From positions 310,001 through 374,000 of the forward strand of contig WHVA01000032.1 of NCBI GenBank assembly GCA_015179125.1: a stretch of DNA of 64,000 nt. Direction: 5' to 3'. The notes under the pieces are model-generated. The model saw nothing but the letters and a program-made list of their open reading frames with translations, was not told the origin of the DNA and made no database searches. The translations under genes were made by a program, and so were the position numbers. This DNA is from Gautieria morchelliformis (taxonomy: Eukaryota > Basidiomycota > Agaricomycetes > Gomphales > Gomphaceae). This document shows, piece by piece, positions 1 through 10,835 of the stretch. The stretch's first letter is position 1. Each line of letters begins with the position of its first letter.

Positions 1-1158
1 TTTTCAATGGCCATGAATCTTTCAGAATGACAGTGTCCGGCAAGAGAAAAGATATGCCTCCCTTCAACCTCAAGGGTTCTCGACTGTCAGTCTCTTTTCC
101 AGGCTGAGAACGCAGGGGTTGGTGACTTCGTAAGTTATACCGGTGAGTGGACGAAGGTTGAGCGGGAGAACCATCGGTGGCGGTTGCACCTTCAAACCCA
201 ATTGTTAACTACTGGCCCAGATCTCTAAACATCAAAACGCACCCTTCTTGACCAAAAGATACACATGCGTTGCTCGTCCGTGAACGCAACGTCAGTCACA
301 AAGTGTTTTCGAAATCTTGAATATACCCCTCTCGGGAATCGCAATGTCTGTGATGGTATGAGTAGTATCGATTCCAGCATGGTTTGTGTCGGTCCAAGAA
401 TTAATCCCAACCACTCCGCGGACAAATCCTTTAAAGCCTCCCTCCTTCGAGAGGTCAAGTTCCGGCGTAACAACCAGACCCATGCGAGAATAAAATCCGA
501 AGCGCACCCCCATCGTTGCGTTGTTGAAATGGATAACAGTGACGAAGAGTCTATCCAATCGGTGTGTGAACATACAGCATGCGTACATGCTTGACTGCAG
601 GATCAAACCAGGCCAGTTATTCTTCACCTCTACGCAAATTTCAGCCTCGTTCCATGAGAGCTTCGGCTTCGAGCCTCAGCTCTCACCAACAGACTGACAA
701 CCAACAAGGTCTGGTTTTAGGGGGGAGTCTGTGTCAAGTCCTTCAGCCACTTCCCGACCGTACACGTAAAACTGAAGACCTCGCTGGATATTGCCATTCG
801 GCAGCTTTTGGGAGGAGATGGACAGAATCTGGTTGAGTAACCACTCCAACGGCACATAATGAGCGCTTTCTGGACCAGTGCAGCTGGGCCATTCCTTGAA
901 AGTGTCGGTTGGGCTGTCCCAGAACATGCCAGGTTTCAGTTTGGATAGGACAGTGTCGACAATTTTTTGATCCGCCCGACAGCACTCTTCAAGCAGAGAA
1001 TTACTCTCGAATATCGCACCGGAGAACTCGCCCTTCATCAGCTTTTTCAAATCATCCTGGGTCCGAATGTGTGATTCATGAGATTTACTGGAACTGACGC
1101 TATATGGTGTGCTTGTCATCAATGGAAGCTTGAGAGATTGGGGCGGTGTTGATGGCAT
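1..1158 (-). pseudogene. FunK1-type fungal protein kinase, N-terminal part, broken
   Basis: The reading frame starts at an ATG at 1158 (MPSTPPQS...) and runs off the left edge. It matches the N-terminal region and start of the kinase domain of the FunK1 family expanded in Agaricomycetes: the segment ending KPDLVG, then NEAEICVEVK, then QSSMYACCM, RFGFYSRMGL and AGIDTT, and near the edge LLPDTVILKDSWPL, the strand with the presumed ATP-binding lysine. These pieces lie largely in one frame interrupted by TGA codons (about 676, about 292 and 229), so no full kinase can be made without readthrough. An intron may lie between about 50 and 220, where the frame changes. The catalytic lobe is outside the window. 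Family assignment is from remembered motifs; pseudogene status is from the visible stops. Confidence 0.65.
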
Positions 1159-1465
1159 CTGGAATAACAAATATCGAGAATTAGAGGCAGACAACAAGTA
1201 AAGAACTATGTTGTGCGAGTCTGATCGGCAGAGCTGTTGTCAACATGCGGACAAGTCACGTGACAAGTGAACCATCTACATTCTTGCGGTGTGTTGGTGG
1301 TAGCGGCCTCAAGGTTAAATACCAATAATGTGCCATGCGCTGCCTCAGACGGTACTAAGGCCCCGATCTCAAATATCCATAATTCTCTAAATTGTTCTTT
1401 TTGATGTATATAGTAAATCTAATTATTGTGTCCTACTGGCATAATTCTGCTTGCCTCCCTCCCTC

Positions 1466-3148
1466 TCACACCTTCTTAGCAAGCTTCCTTATAGCCTTTC
1501 TAGCCGCTCCTTTGATGAAATTCGCGTCACCCCATGACATCCCGATGTTGGCCATGAGCACATCAGCCGTCACCTCCTTCAGTTCATTTAGGAAGTAAAC
1601 GTTGTTTGCTTCAAATTTACCTTTGAATTCGTCAATGTTCCACCCCCTAGCCTCAGGCCAATTACGGACATCGTCAAGAAACTCTTCGATGCTTGGGTAA
1701 GTGATGTCACCGGGAGTCGCAGGGGTCAACTGTTCCGGTCTCTTGTCAGGATTGACTGGAGTAACAGGGCGGTTCAGGACCATGTTCTGAGCAAACATTC
1801 GATAGTCAATTGGTGGGAACATCATCATAGGAAATGATCCTTGAAGACCCAATGCAGCGCCGGGCAGGTTCGCCGTTGACCCTTCATTGGTCTTCTCTTT
1901 TTGAATGGAGTCTTTGCGATAATGGAAATCTTCGAAGTGAGCGTTGTTTGGAGGAACTTTCAGAGTGACCCCGTGAATGTTAGAAACCTAAATTCGCATT
2001 ATTAGCAGCGAGTAATACATATAAATGCAAAGGTTGTACTCACCAAGGCTGTTACCCAGGACTGGAGTTGGCACCATGATAAATGTGTGTGCTCTCCGTT
2101 CTTATTCAGTTTGCAGACTTTTGAAGCACATGCCGGTTTGCCACAGTTTGAATACTCTGCCTTCAACGCCTCCATGAAATCCCTTTCCCGTTTTGTCGGT
2201 AGGCCATGCTCTTCGATCTCAGATCCTTCAGTGTCAGAATCGGTGTTCAAGTCCTGAATACGAGCTTTCTTCTTTTTGCCCCTGCCAGCTGCATTTGTCA
2301 CAGTTTTGTCCCTTTTCCTGGAAAGTGTATGCCGAAGCAATGCGATGTACTATAATTCTTATAATATCAGATGCGGCTGCCATGCAAAGTCACACGCACA
2401 CGTACACTTTCATCCAGAACGATGTCTACTTCCACGCCACTGGCATCACCCTTTTTCTTCCTTGCCTGAGCGCCCTTCACATCATCCTTGAGGTTGTCCC
2501 AGTCCTCTTCTTTTGCCAGTTTCGAAAGGTGTTTATCTCGCACACCTTTGAGCCGGTAAGCTAGGTGCGGCATCTTTTTCACTGTTTGATAGCACCCTAT
2601 CGCTTTGAAGATACGTTCCTCGACCTTCTTGTAACTGACATTGGCAGGAAGCTTCACACGCTCAACAAACCCTTCGGCTTCAGTGCCGTCCGGAACACGC
2701 AAGATAATTACTAGGCCGTGAAATGAGCATCAAATTATAAATGAAAAATATGATGGCATACCAGGTTCATCAATATCCTTTACCTGTTTGAGAACTGCCA
2801 CCTCTACTAACTCTTCACACTCTGAGTCTCGATTAGGGTCGTTGGGCTCGGCTTCGGACTCGGATGCACTTTGAGCCGGCTGGGTCTCTTCCTCATATGA
2901 AGACCCTGACTCAGATTCTAAGTCTTCAAAAGTTACTTTTTTTGCCGCCTGATGTTTCGGTCGAAAAGTGCTAGTAGTTTGAACAGATTCTAAATAACTG
3001 GTGAGCTTGAAATAGCATCATTATATATAAACCGACCTTTGCCCTGAATTCCCGCTATGTCAGGTAACAGTTCCTCTGGAGGTTCTTTGACCTTTTTCGT
3101 TGCTCGTGTTGACTTCGTGGACTGTCTTTTATTTTTGTTATTTCCCAT
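1466..3148 (-). CDS. Five-exon protein of unknown function, acidic middle, Cys-containing segment, SAM-like C-terminus
   Basis: Reading exons by eye gives 3148-3037, 2989-2762, 2710-2406, 2349-2044 and about 1988-1466. The start is an ATG followed by a Lys-rich stretch (MGNNKNKRQSTKST). Then come an acidic Ser/Glu linker (FEDLESESGSSYEEE), a middle domain (EGFVERVKLPANVSYKKVEERIF), a basic patch (GRGKKKKAR), a segment with spaced cysteines (YSNCGKPACASKVC...HTHLSWCQLQSW) and a C-terminal part (YPSIEEFLDDVRNW...EANNVYFLNELKEV) that resembles a SAM-like helical bundle. About 490 residues in all. The first three introns keep phase; the last junction is one base out of phase with the obvious sites, so it carries an indel or uses an unusual site. 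I do not recognise a function. It lies tail to head with the FunK1 fragment and starts beside the minisatellite. Confidence 0.65.
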
Positions 3149-3479
3149 TGTTGGTAAGGCAAGTCGAACTTGGTCGGGTTATGCCGATTCATAATAGGCG
3201 GCTTGCCGCACTGCACCATCGACAACACCACGCACCACAGACACTTCAGCCTCTCTTGGTTCGGCACTCGTCTTCCATATGAACTTGCCCCAGGCTTCGA
3301 AGCATCCGCTGACCCTGTCTTCAATCGCGCCTTTTCGCTTAGCTCCACAGGCTCACCGTCAAGTACCAGCAGCTCCCTGTCAACTCCCCCGTAACCCCAG
3401 TGGCCAACTTCCGTGAGTATCCCGGCCCGTATTCCTCATACCAGGGTGTCTGACCACTCGACTCCCGCAGAGCGCCACA

Positions 3480-3840
3480 GCCCAGGCACATTCGTGTCCC
3501 AGGGCACGCGTACCTGCACCCGCACCTGCCGCCGCCCGTTCCCCCACCACCCCGTCCTCCTGCACCAGCTCGCCCACCCCAGCACCTCCGTGCCCCTCAC
3601 CCCACCGCGTACGCGTGCACCCCCCGCATCCTTCGCGTCGTTGCCCAACCCGTCCCCACACCTGCGCCCATACCTGCACCCGCACCCGCACCCGCCTCCG
3701 CCCGCTTCCCCACCACCCCGTCCTCCTACACCAGCTCGCCCACCTCCGCCCCCGCATCCTTCGCGTCACCGCCCAACCCGTCCCTGCACCCGCACCCGCA
3801 CCTGCACCCGCACCTGCACCTGCATCTGCACCCGTACCTG
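3480..3840. repeat. GC-rich minisatellite, block 1
   Basis: Degenerate tandem units of the type CCCGCACCTGCA dominate, interrupted by a longer module that reads CCCACCACCCCGTCCTCC then ACCAGCTCGCCCACC. Because CCCGCA/CCTGCA units contain no stop codon, several frames on both strands stay open and give Pro-Ala, His-Pro/Leu, Arg-Thr-Cys or Gly-Ala-Val repeats. I see no start context, intron or conserved domain that would make it a gene. Confidence 0.85.
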
Positions 3841-3857
3841 TCAGGGGACACCCTGTT

Positions 3858-4045
3858 TTCCATTTCCAGTTCCGACACCACACCCAGTTCCGACTCCATT
3901 TCCGACTCCGCTTCCGGTTCCGATTCCATCTCCGCATCCGCTTTCGGGAACGATTCCGCTTCTGGGAGAACTTCCACCAGTTCCGTTCGCCTTGCCAGTT
4001 CCACTCCAATTTCCGACTTCCGCCCCGGAACAGTGTCGGAAATCA
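3858..4045. repeat. TTCCGA-type simple repeat
   Basis: Imperfect hexamer repeats (TTCCGACTCC, TTCCGGTTCC and variants) run through this stretch. The same word recurs at 5336-5430 and 5645-5980, the latter inside an LTR copy, and as TTCCAACTTCC at 17240-17375 in the second LTR copy. No gene is visible. Confidence 0.7.
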
Positions 4046-4149
4046 AGCGACTCGCATAATAGGTGGCATCAAGGGTCGATCAAGGGTCAGGGGGATGCAG
4101 GGTTGATGGCGGGTGCCAAGTGTTGTCCCTGGCTGCGCAGCGTAGTATA

Positions 4150-4282
4150 ATACGGGCTCGCTGACATTGGGGGTCCTTAGACTTTTCTCTTTGGATTTCC
4201 CCTTGTCAGGTGAGAACCCCCTCTCTTGTATGCTCTGTTCATTTATACATACTTTGGATTTCCCCTTGTCAGTTGTGTGGTA
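4150..4282. repeat. Short duplicated segment TTTGGATTTCCCCTTGTCAG
   Basis: The 20-bp word TTTGGATTTCCCCTTGTCAG occurs twice within about 60 bp (near 4190 and 4254), just before the second minisatellite block. It resembles a splice acceptor region copied in tandem, but I cannot attach it to a transcript. Confidence 0.5.
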
Positions 4283-4314
4283 GTGTGATCTCCACGACTA
4301 GCCAGGGTTGCCCT

Positions 4315-4905
4315 TACAGTACCTGCACCTGCACCCGTACCTGCACCCGCACCTGCACCTGTGCCCGTACCTGCACCCACACCCGCACCCGCACCTGCCG
4401 CCGCCCGCTTCCCCACTACCCCGTCCTCCTACACCAGCTCGCCCACCTCCGCCCCCGCGTCCTTCGCATTGCCGCCCAACCCGTCCCTGCACCTGCACCC
4501 GCACCCGCCGCCGCCTGCTTCCCCACCACCCCATCCTCCTACACCAGCTCGCCCACCTCCGCCCCCGCATCCTTCGCTTGCCGCCCAACCCGTCCCTGCA
4601 CCCGCACCCGCACCTGCACCCGCACCTGCACCCGCATCTGCACCCGTACTTGCACCCGCACCCGTACCTGCACCCACACCCGCACCCGCACCTGCACCCA
4701 CACCTGCACCCGCACCTGCACCCGCAACCACACCCGCACCTGCACCTGCACCCGCACCTGCACCCGCACCTGCACCCGCACCCACACCCGCACCCGCACC
4801 CGCACCCGCCGCCGCCCGCTCCCCCACCACCCCGTCCTCCTACACCAGTTCGCCCACCCCAGCACCTCCGCGCCCCTCACCCCACCGCATACGCGTGCGC
4901 CCCTG
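4315..4905. repeat. GC-rich minisatellite, block 2
   Basis: Same 6- and 12-bp units as block 1, more regular between about 4590 and 4805 (alternating CCCGCA and CCTGCA). The interrupting module of about 100 bp recurs at least three times (near 4400, 4510 and 4806), and its last copy at 4806-4905, ending CGCATACGCGTGCGCCCC, is nearly the same as 3530-3626 in block 1. Block 2 is therefore a duplicated and expanded version of block 1. Confidence 0.85.
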
Positions 4906-5436
4906 CGGTTTCCGAGCTCAAGAACGTGTCAGGATCGGCAAAGTTGCCTTAAGGTGCATTGGCACTCGGTGCGGAAGGGATCAAAGGTTTCGGGGCTTAT
5001 GCTACACAGGAGGAAATCCGACATCGAGAATGAACGCCTACCGTCAGATCTCACTGATCCAATGTCAGAAGAAGCTAAGCCCTTCCTCTCCAATCCTATG
5101 ACACCCTCTTCTGGAGATTCTCCTGTAGTGGGTTCTCACCATTAGTACAAAGTAGCAAACAAAATTAAAACCTGCATTGAACTACATACAGTAAGCTAAG
5201 CTTGCCCTCAGCACCCAAAATGCAAAATAAAAAATGCTTGTTTTAATTGGATTTTTTAGTTCTATGCCCTAGCTATGGTCCACATAGCTTCAGATATGAA
5301 ATTTCAAGCGAATCGGAGCGATATGTTACGACCGTTCATTTCCGACTTCCGACCCTCAGTTCCGCCACTCCTTCCGCCCCTCCAATAGTCCCGCACAACG
5401 TTCCGCCCCTCCGACATTTCCGACATTCCGCCCCTT

Positions 5437-6005
5437 GTACATTTCCCTTGTTCTTTCGACTCTATTACTCGGACCCACCGGACCCACCACGCCATCCATC
5501 AAAACCATATATCCGGTCACCCTTGTAGTTCGTTGTCAGATATGTTTTCCCGACCCCTTGTTCTTTGTCATTGTTCTACCTTACCCTGAACCCCCCTTGT
5601 AGTCCCATTGTTCCCAATTAGTTAGTTCCCACACATTGTACTCGACTTCCGCTTCTTCCGGAATTTGCTTAGTACAACACCATTACTTGTTGCTCTGCGT
5701 TTTGTATAAAAACCCCCTCATGTATGTCTGTTATTCTGCAATCAGATAATCACCTTCGATACTTGATTTCCTTCGCTCCATCTCCTGTTCTTAGCACAGC
5801 GAGTCTAGCAAGATCTCAGTCTCTCGGTCTTCCGCTTTCCGCCTCAGTTCCGACTCAAGTTCCGACCAAACCTCTGGTCCAGTACTTTCCGACTTCCGGC
5901 TCATTTCCGAAATACCTAGGACGATAGTTCATCGGGGGCGCAACCTATAAGTTGAAGCCGCTGTCCTTTCCAGTTCCGACTTAGTGGAAATCTCGATACG
6001 TAACA
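5437..6005. mobile_element. LTR of family O, probable solo LTR
   Basis: This stretch aligns with the split copy at 10836-11003 plus 17013-17474. Shared landmarks in order are CGACTCTATT, CCCTTGTTCTT, ACCCTG, CCTTGTAGT, a TATA box in TTTGTATAAAA at about 5701, ATCAGATAATCA, TCTCCTGTTCTTAGCA, GATAGTTCAT, GTTGAAGCCGCTGTCCTTT and an end near TAACA. Length, TATA box and CA-type end fit an LTR. The left boundary is approximate and no target duplication was found. Confidence 0.6.
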
Positions 6006-6178
6006 CGATATCAAGCAAGATATCGTTGTTCGAAGTTTGCGCGCTAAAACGGAAGCAAATCCGACGCGCGCCTTAGGTACTGCAAACGGGTGTAAAAGCA
6101 CCATCGAAAAGAAAAACAGAAATGAAAAATGCAAGAAAATATTCCTATGTTCAGATTGTTTATACAACAACCCCTACC

Positions 6179-7593
6179 CTACTTCGTTAATTTTTTGATC
6201 ATCGCCTGGACCCCCTCTAGTTCTAATACCTCTCCGCTCAAATCGTTGAGCTTTCGAGACACACTCCTCATCAACTCCTCCGACCTCTCCACCAGATCAT
6301 CCACCCTCTCCTCGCCGGCCAGCGTAGACGTTCGGGTGCCTTCGGGGGTATCTGGGAATCAGCCGAAGATATTCAGGAAGAGGATTCAACAGGCTTACCA
6401 AGGACACCCTTCGACGAAATCGAGGACGAACCCGTCGCCAATCCCTTATCCTTTGCTTTCCCCTTACCCTTCCCTTTCAATCCTCGCTCCTTTACCTCTG
6501 GCTCTCGACCATCCTTCTCGTCCTTCACCACGTACTCTAGAGGAGGGATAAGGACTCCATATGAGTTCGAACAGTGTAAGAGGAATGAAAAAATTGGAAA
6601 CTTACCCTCTGCTGCGACACAACCCTGGCGATCACGAATGCATCGCCCACACATCTTCCCTGCATCGCCGCTGCAGGTATGCCCGTAGCGAAGGCATCGC
6701 CCACACTTTGCAGGCCTCTTCAATACGCCGAGCTACGAAAAAATTCACAGTCAGCGGGCGAAGGACATCAACGAAACATATGCCACTTACCCTTTTGTAA
6801 ATCAGCCACCCGAGCAAATACGCCTCCTCGGGATAGCCATGCTTCACCACCGATTGTGGGACCTTGTCCGATTCCGCAACTAGGGCATTCTCCCGACCCT
6901 TGCGACGATGAGCAGGAGTTGGCTCAACTGCGACGACCTCTGGCGTAGGGCTCCGCGTGCATTCTTTGCGAGGCTTCTTCGGCATCGGAGCCTCGTCACC
7001 TTCGTCCTCGGATGACAGAAACATCGGTCGACGCTTCGTGCCCACAGACGGGCCTGTAGCTGATAGTCGGAGCGATTCGGATGGTGCAGCGATTGGCTCA
7101 ACAACAGGAGCCGAACCTTCGACAGGGCTCCGAATTAGACTCGCTAGCGAACGAGAACATATCACGTACTTTCAGCTTCCTTCGCAGCATCCCCTATTAC
7201 CTCGGGTTCCTTCGACGGGCCTTGCGACGCTGTCGGTCCTTGCACCGCGTTCATCTCGGCATCGAGGAACTCGGGGCTAAGCAGGAAACCCACGCCCCCG
7301 AGCCACTCCTTCGCTTCCTTCACCTCCCTCATGAGGTCGTCCACATCTGACGGACGTTCGAAATCAGGATCCACAATCGCCTCGACACGCAATGTGGTCC
7401 TCAGTTCGGCCTACAACAGACTGTTCAGCAAAAATACCCAATAAAAGAACTCTCTTACCTGGAGTTCTTCAGCCGCGACGACCCATTCCTCCATATCTTT
7501 GCGCAAGTCCCTCCGAAATTCAGGGCGAACCTTCAACTTAACCCGCATTCGCTCAATGAGCACAGCAAGAGAGAGAGACTCGTTATCGGCCAT
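6179..7593 (-). CDS. Zn2Cys6-like zinc cluster protein with coiled-coil ends, retroelement-associated
   Basis: Start ATG at 7593 (MADNESLSLAVLIERM). Exon 1 is 7593-7459, intron 7458-7411 with GTAAGA/TAG ends, exon 2 starts at 7410. Further on are a Ser/Pro and basic linker (KKPRKECTRSPTPE), a conserved-looking GYPEEAYLLGWLIYK block, and an exon with C-X2-C-X6-C-X7-C-X2-C-X6-C (AKCGRCLRYGHTC then KMCGRCIRDRQGC), which fits the binuclear zinc cluster spacing. A Lys-rich stretch (KGKGKGKAKDK) and a helical tail (ERVDDLVERSEELMRSV) end at the TAG at 6181-6179. One splice near 7150 and one near 6360 could not be fixed, so the gene may be decayed. It is antisense to the LTR-like repeat that begins at 7774. 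Role unknown. Confidence 0.55.
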
Positions 7594-7755
7594 GGGAAAT
7601 CGAGTGGTGAAACGAACCCATCGTCTCACATCGCAACGCCTTTTATAGCCCAGGGCTGAGCCGTGCACAGACCAGGCGGTGAGAGATCATATCGGGGGCA
7701 TTATTACATCCTCGGACTCGTCCCCCGTCCTAAGGCACTACGTCGTTGAACTCCG

Positions 7756-7773
7756 AAGCTAGGAGGGGGGTGC
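7756..7773 (+). promoter_or_regulatory. Polypurine tract next to repeat R1
   Basis: AAGCTAGGAGGGGGG lies directly before the TGTCATGACG start of repeat R1. A purine run immediately 5' of a TG-starting repeat is what a reverse-transcription plus-strand primer looks like, so R1 may be a 3' LTR on the + strand. Confidence 0.45.
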
Positions 7774-8713
7774 TGTCATGACGTGTTTATTTCTCATATT
7801 CAGGTGCTCTGTCCTACCATTTGTCACTCCATCTCCGTGTTCGTTCCAATCGCCATTGTCATGTTCAGCAACCAATTCTCGCTGTTCGCACCAATGACCA
7901 TGGTTATGCCGTCAACAAGCGATCGATGTCTTCGGACTAACTTAGCAGTCATTGTTGGTCCTATCACCTCCTCTGCTCGACCCTCTTCCGATGGTGTTCT
8001 GACAATCGGATTGTCATGACCTATGTATTTCCTGCACCTTGTTACCCCCATTCCCTCGTTCGCTACTCCTCCCCCGTGTTCGCTCGGCTTCGCCCTCCAC
8101 CTCGACTTCTCCTTCCCTATTCTATCGATGTTCGCCCTCCCTCGCATTTCGCCGAACCGCTATTCGCTGCTCGCACATTTCACCAACAAGGCACACCATC
8201 AAATACGATCAATACCATTTACCCGGCGTGATGATTCATCACTAACCCCATCATCTTCTTAAATCCAACCCCTTTGGGTTTTCGTATGGCCAAAGTATGT
8301 TCGCAGGGCGTTCCTTCCATAGGCCGTGTGGGATCGACCCAGTGGACGAAGAGTCCGTGCAGGGTGACATGTATGCGGGTCCCAAGACATGGTTTCATAC
8401 ATAAGTACCTTCGCCACCTTTACTCTCCGTCGTTTCATGTTCGCACTCCTCCCTCACTCTATTGTATGTTTATTCCATCTCCTTAGTATCATGACTGCGC
8501 ACCCCTATCCAACCCGGACTCGTGACGGCCTCTTTCCTATTCGCTGATACCGTACGAGCATTCGATATAAGTAGTTTACATTCGCATGTATATTCCCCAG
8601 TTCAATTATCATACGTCGTCCACCTTGTGCAAACTTGACCTCGCTTTGATCATCGTCTTGAGCCTCCCCTTGAAGATTTCTATCTTCAACCAGCCAAGGA
8701 CTTAGGCATCACT
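7774..8713 (+). mobile_element. Repeat R1, LTR-like, 940 bp (first copy)
   Basis: It begins TGTCATGACG and ends GGCATCACT, and is over 95 percent identical by eye to 62396-63314. Copy 1 has about 21 bp (around 8441-8461) missing in copy 2. Small open frames inside are shared by both copies but show no domain, so I treat the repeat as non-coding. The TG start, the polypurine run before it and the high identity suggest an LTR of a recently active element; the CA end is not clean, because both copies also share the five bases TCACT after GGCA. Confidence 0.65.
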
Positions 8714-9052
8714 GGTGAGTTCTCATACTTCATCTTTGTTACCTTAGCCTTCGAACTACTTTCTGTGCTGTTGGCGAAGGGCTCTGAAGGAGCACCTTCG
8801 CCAGCGAAGGGACCGTCGAAACTTAGACAGCCCTTCCGCGATATCTTGCACGTTACATCGTCAAGTGCTGCGAGCTATTTCGCTATGACTGTAGATAGGG
8901 TGAGCCCCGTTCGGGCAACCCTCTTGTTTTGTGGACATTCATCGGTTCACTTATTCACCGAACGGCATACTTATTCGCACAAGTTATTCGGGCATTCGCT
9001 GTGTTCACTAATACACGATATTAACGCCTAAAAACCAATCTTGACAGCCCGC
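8714..9052 (+). other. Leader-like spacer with possible intron ends
   Basis: No gene seen. The segment starts with GTGAGTT directly after R1 and ends with TTGACAG shortly before the ATG at 9053, so it could be a leader intron of about 330 bp. It has a small inverted motif (GGCGAAGG...CCTTCGCC) near 8772-8805. Confidence 0.3.
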
Positions 9053-10061
9053 ATGTCATCCAGAACAGCGACTATCATGGCCATGTCGACAGTGCCAGCT
9101 CCACTCAAGTCAGCACATGCTGACATCCCGGATGGGTGGCTGTCTGACATGTCAGTCTGGGATGACTACAACTCAGATCGGCCCCAACGCATTTCCAAAT
9201 GGAAACTCAGAAAACCTCTCCCACCACCAGTCCCAGACAAGGGACTGGCACAAGAGCTAGAATGCGTCAAGAACGCATATCTAGCAGAATCGTTGATGCA
9301 CAATGCCAATGACCCCAAGCTGCACCAAGTGCTAGTCACTGTCCAGGCCCAGTACCTAGGGCCCCACATTGTGCTGCCGCCGCCAGGGGCGGAAGTTGTA
9401 CACTGCTACCCAGGGGAAGGGGAACCATTGAGACATGGAGATCCGCCGATCTCCGTGATGGGCCACTTGCTGCAGCCCCTAGGCAGATCAGTTCCTCGGC
9501 TTGCTGAGTGGTACCATGTCTGCCTGATATCGGAGCTGAGGTTTCAAGACCTCCTCGCATGTGCCAAGGATGCCCCGGCCAACCAGTGCACGCCAGAAAT
9601 GAACACGGCATTCCGGTGCCTCCGAGAGGAGGGACCATGTAAGCCCCGCCAGAATTATATAAACATTCTGGACAGTACGCCCGACGACATAGTTGCGGTG
9701 CTCAATGGCTGGCGATCAAATGCCGACGGTGTCCCTCCCACCAGATGACATGGAAGGCGGGTTAAACACAACAGATATTGACATCTGGATGTGGATAAGG
9801 ATCCTGGCTCCCAAAACCAAGCCACGGTCCCCCCTCAAGTTGAATTTAAGCGACTTGTTTGGTATGCCGCACCAGTGGCAGGAGCCCATGAACGATATCA
9901 CAATTCCTCCCCCCATGGTGCACACCCTGTGGGCTTCGGTCACAGGGAAGTTCCCAGTCGGAGACAGGCTCACACATGAGATCCCACTGGAGGAGCTCGC
10001 GTCATGGCTTGCTCTCCATGGCGGCGTGACTCAGGAACCTGTCTCCTGGATCAAGGGATAA
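9053..10061 (+). pseudogene. Retroelement accessory ORF, frameshifted, function unknown
   Basis: An ATG at 9053 (MSSRTATIMAMSTVPAP) opens a frame to a TGA at 9748; the neighbouring frame then carries a continuous-looking protein to 10061 (GLNTTDIDIWMW, GMPHQWQEPMND, WLALHGGVTQEPVSW). The overlap around 9700-9745 is best explained by a one-base shift in a single gene of about 335 residues. Further short open pieces reach a polypurine tract and an LTR at 10488. No gag, protease, RT or integrase motif is seen. Position just upstream of a 3' LTR suggests an extra ORF of that element, or a host segment caught inside it. Confidence 0.45.
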
Positions 10062-10475
10062 TTCCAATGACTTCGGGACAAAGGAGTCACAAACACTGCT
10101 GCTTGCACAGGGCAGCAGTGACACAAACAGGGACTGAAGCTGTCCCAGCACACCCGTGAAAAGGTGTCCATGAGTACCTCGGAGCAGCTCAATAAGGAGC
10201 TACTCACATCCTGGCCCCTGGATCCACAACCTGATCCGGCTGCAGAGGCCACATTCATCAAGGAGATGGGTATCAACTCATCTCTTGAAGCTGGTCCATT
10301 TCAGCCCTGAGACAGACCCGGCCCCTCCACATCCCACATCCACTAACGCAGATGCGACGCACGTGGATCCCTGGCCCATGCCGGCCCGATATACAGACAT
10401 CCAGATGGACAGCTCTCCCACAGCCTAGGAAAAGGACCTTGATGCAGAGATCTATGGGGATTACAGTTCCCTATA

Positions 10476-10487
10476 GTGGGGGGGGGG
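10476..10487 (+). promoter_or_regulatory. Polypurine tract of LTR family T
   Basis: GTGGGGGGGGGG immediately precedes the TGTAAATACA start of an LTR. The second copy at 63801-63812 has the related tract AGAGGGGGAGGG. Confidence 0.6.
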
Positions 10488-10760
10488 TGTAAATACACAT
10501 ATTTACCTGTATTGCCATGAGGCAATACATAATACTTGGTAGCTTATATAGCGCCAGTGGGTCCTTGCAGACCCACTGTATAGTTCTTGTGTGGGAACCC
10601 TCTGGGATTTCCCAGCTTAACCTTACTTGTAACTGTCACTACGTCGTATTAGAATCACCACAGATTGGTCGAGTTCTACTGCCTTGTGATAACACAAGTA
10701 CCCAGCCACAACATGGGCCTGGGCCAGAGGGTTTCTTTTAGTATGTGGGGAATGTTTTGC
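10488..10760 (+). mobile_element. 3' LTR of family T (first copy)
   Basis: It starts TGTAAATACACA and shares with 63813-64000 an ordered set of blocks: CCAGTGGG...GACCCACTGTATAGTT, GGGAACC, CTGTCACTACGT, TTGGTC(A/G)AGTTCT and CCTTGTGATA. The GTGGGTCC/GACCCAC pair forms a small hairpin. The right end near 10760 is a guess, because the other copy is cut by the window edge. Confidence 0.6.
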
Positions 10761-10835
10761 AGCTGTATCTATGTAGATAATTATGAGGAGGTGGATAGAA
10801 CTTAAGATACACCCAGGCGATGGTGGTGGTTGGAG

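Noticed and set aside
3055..3345. Minus-strand frame with CLWCVVLSMVQCGKPP as N-terminus of the 1466-3148 gene
   Set aside because: The neighbouring frame has an ATG at 3148 and joins the next exon in phase; the other frame has no ATG and ends in a stop before the splice donor.
4210..5145. Open frames of up to 311 residues over the minisatellite, rich in Pro-Ala, His-Leu or Arg-Thr-Cys
   Set aside because: The units lack stop codons in all these frames, so openness carries no information. No domain, start context or splice pattern supports any one frame.
7774..8713. Short open frames inside R1 and R2 with similar peptides
   Set aside because: They are similar only because the DNA is repeated; none has a domain, and frames differ by indels between copies.
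9053..10061. Typical gag or polymerase gene of an LTR element
   Set aside because: No CCHC knuckle, DSGA, YxDD or integrase motif is present; kept only as an unknown accessory ORF.
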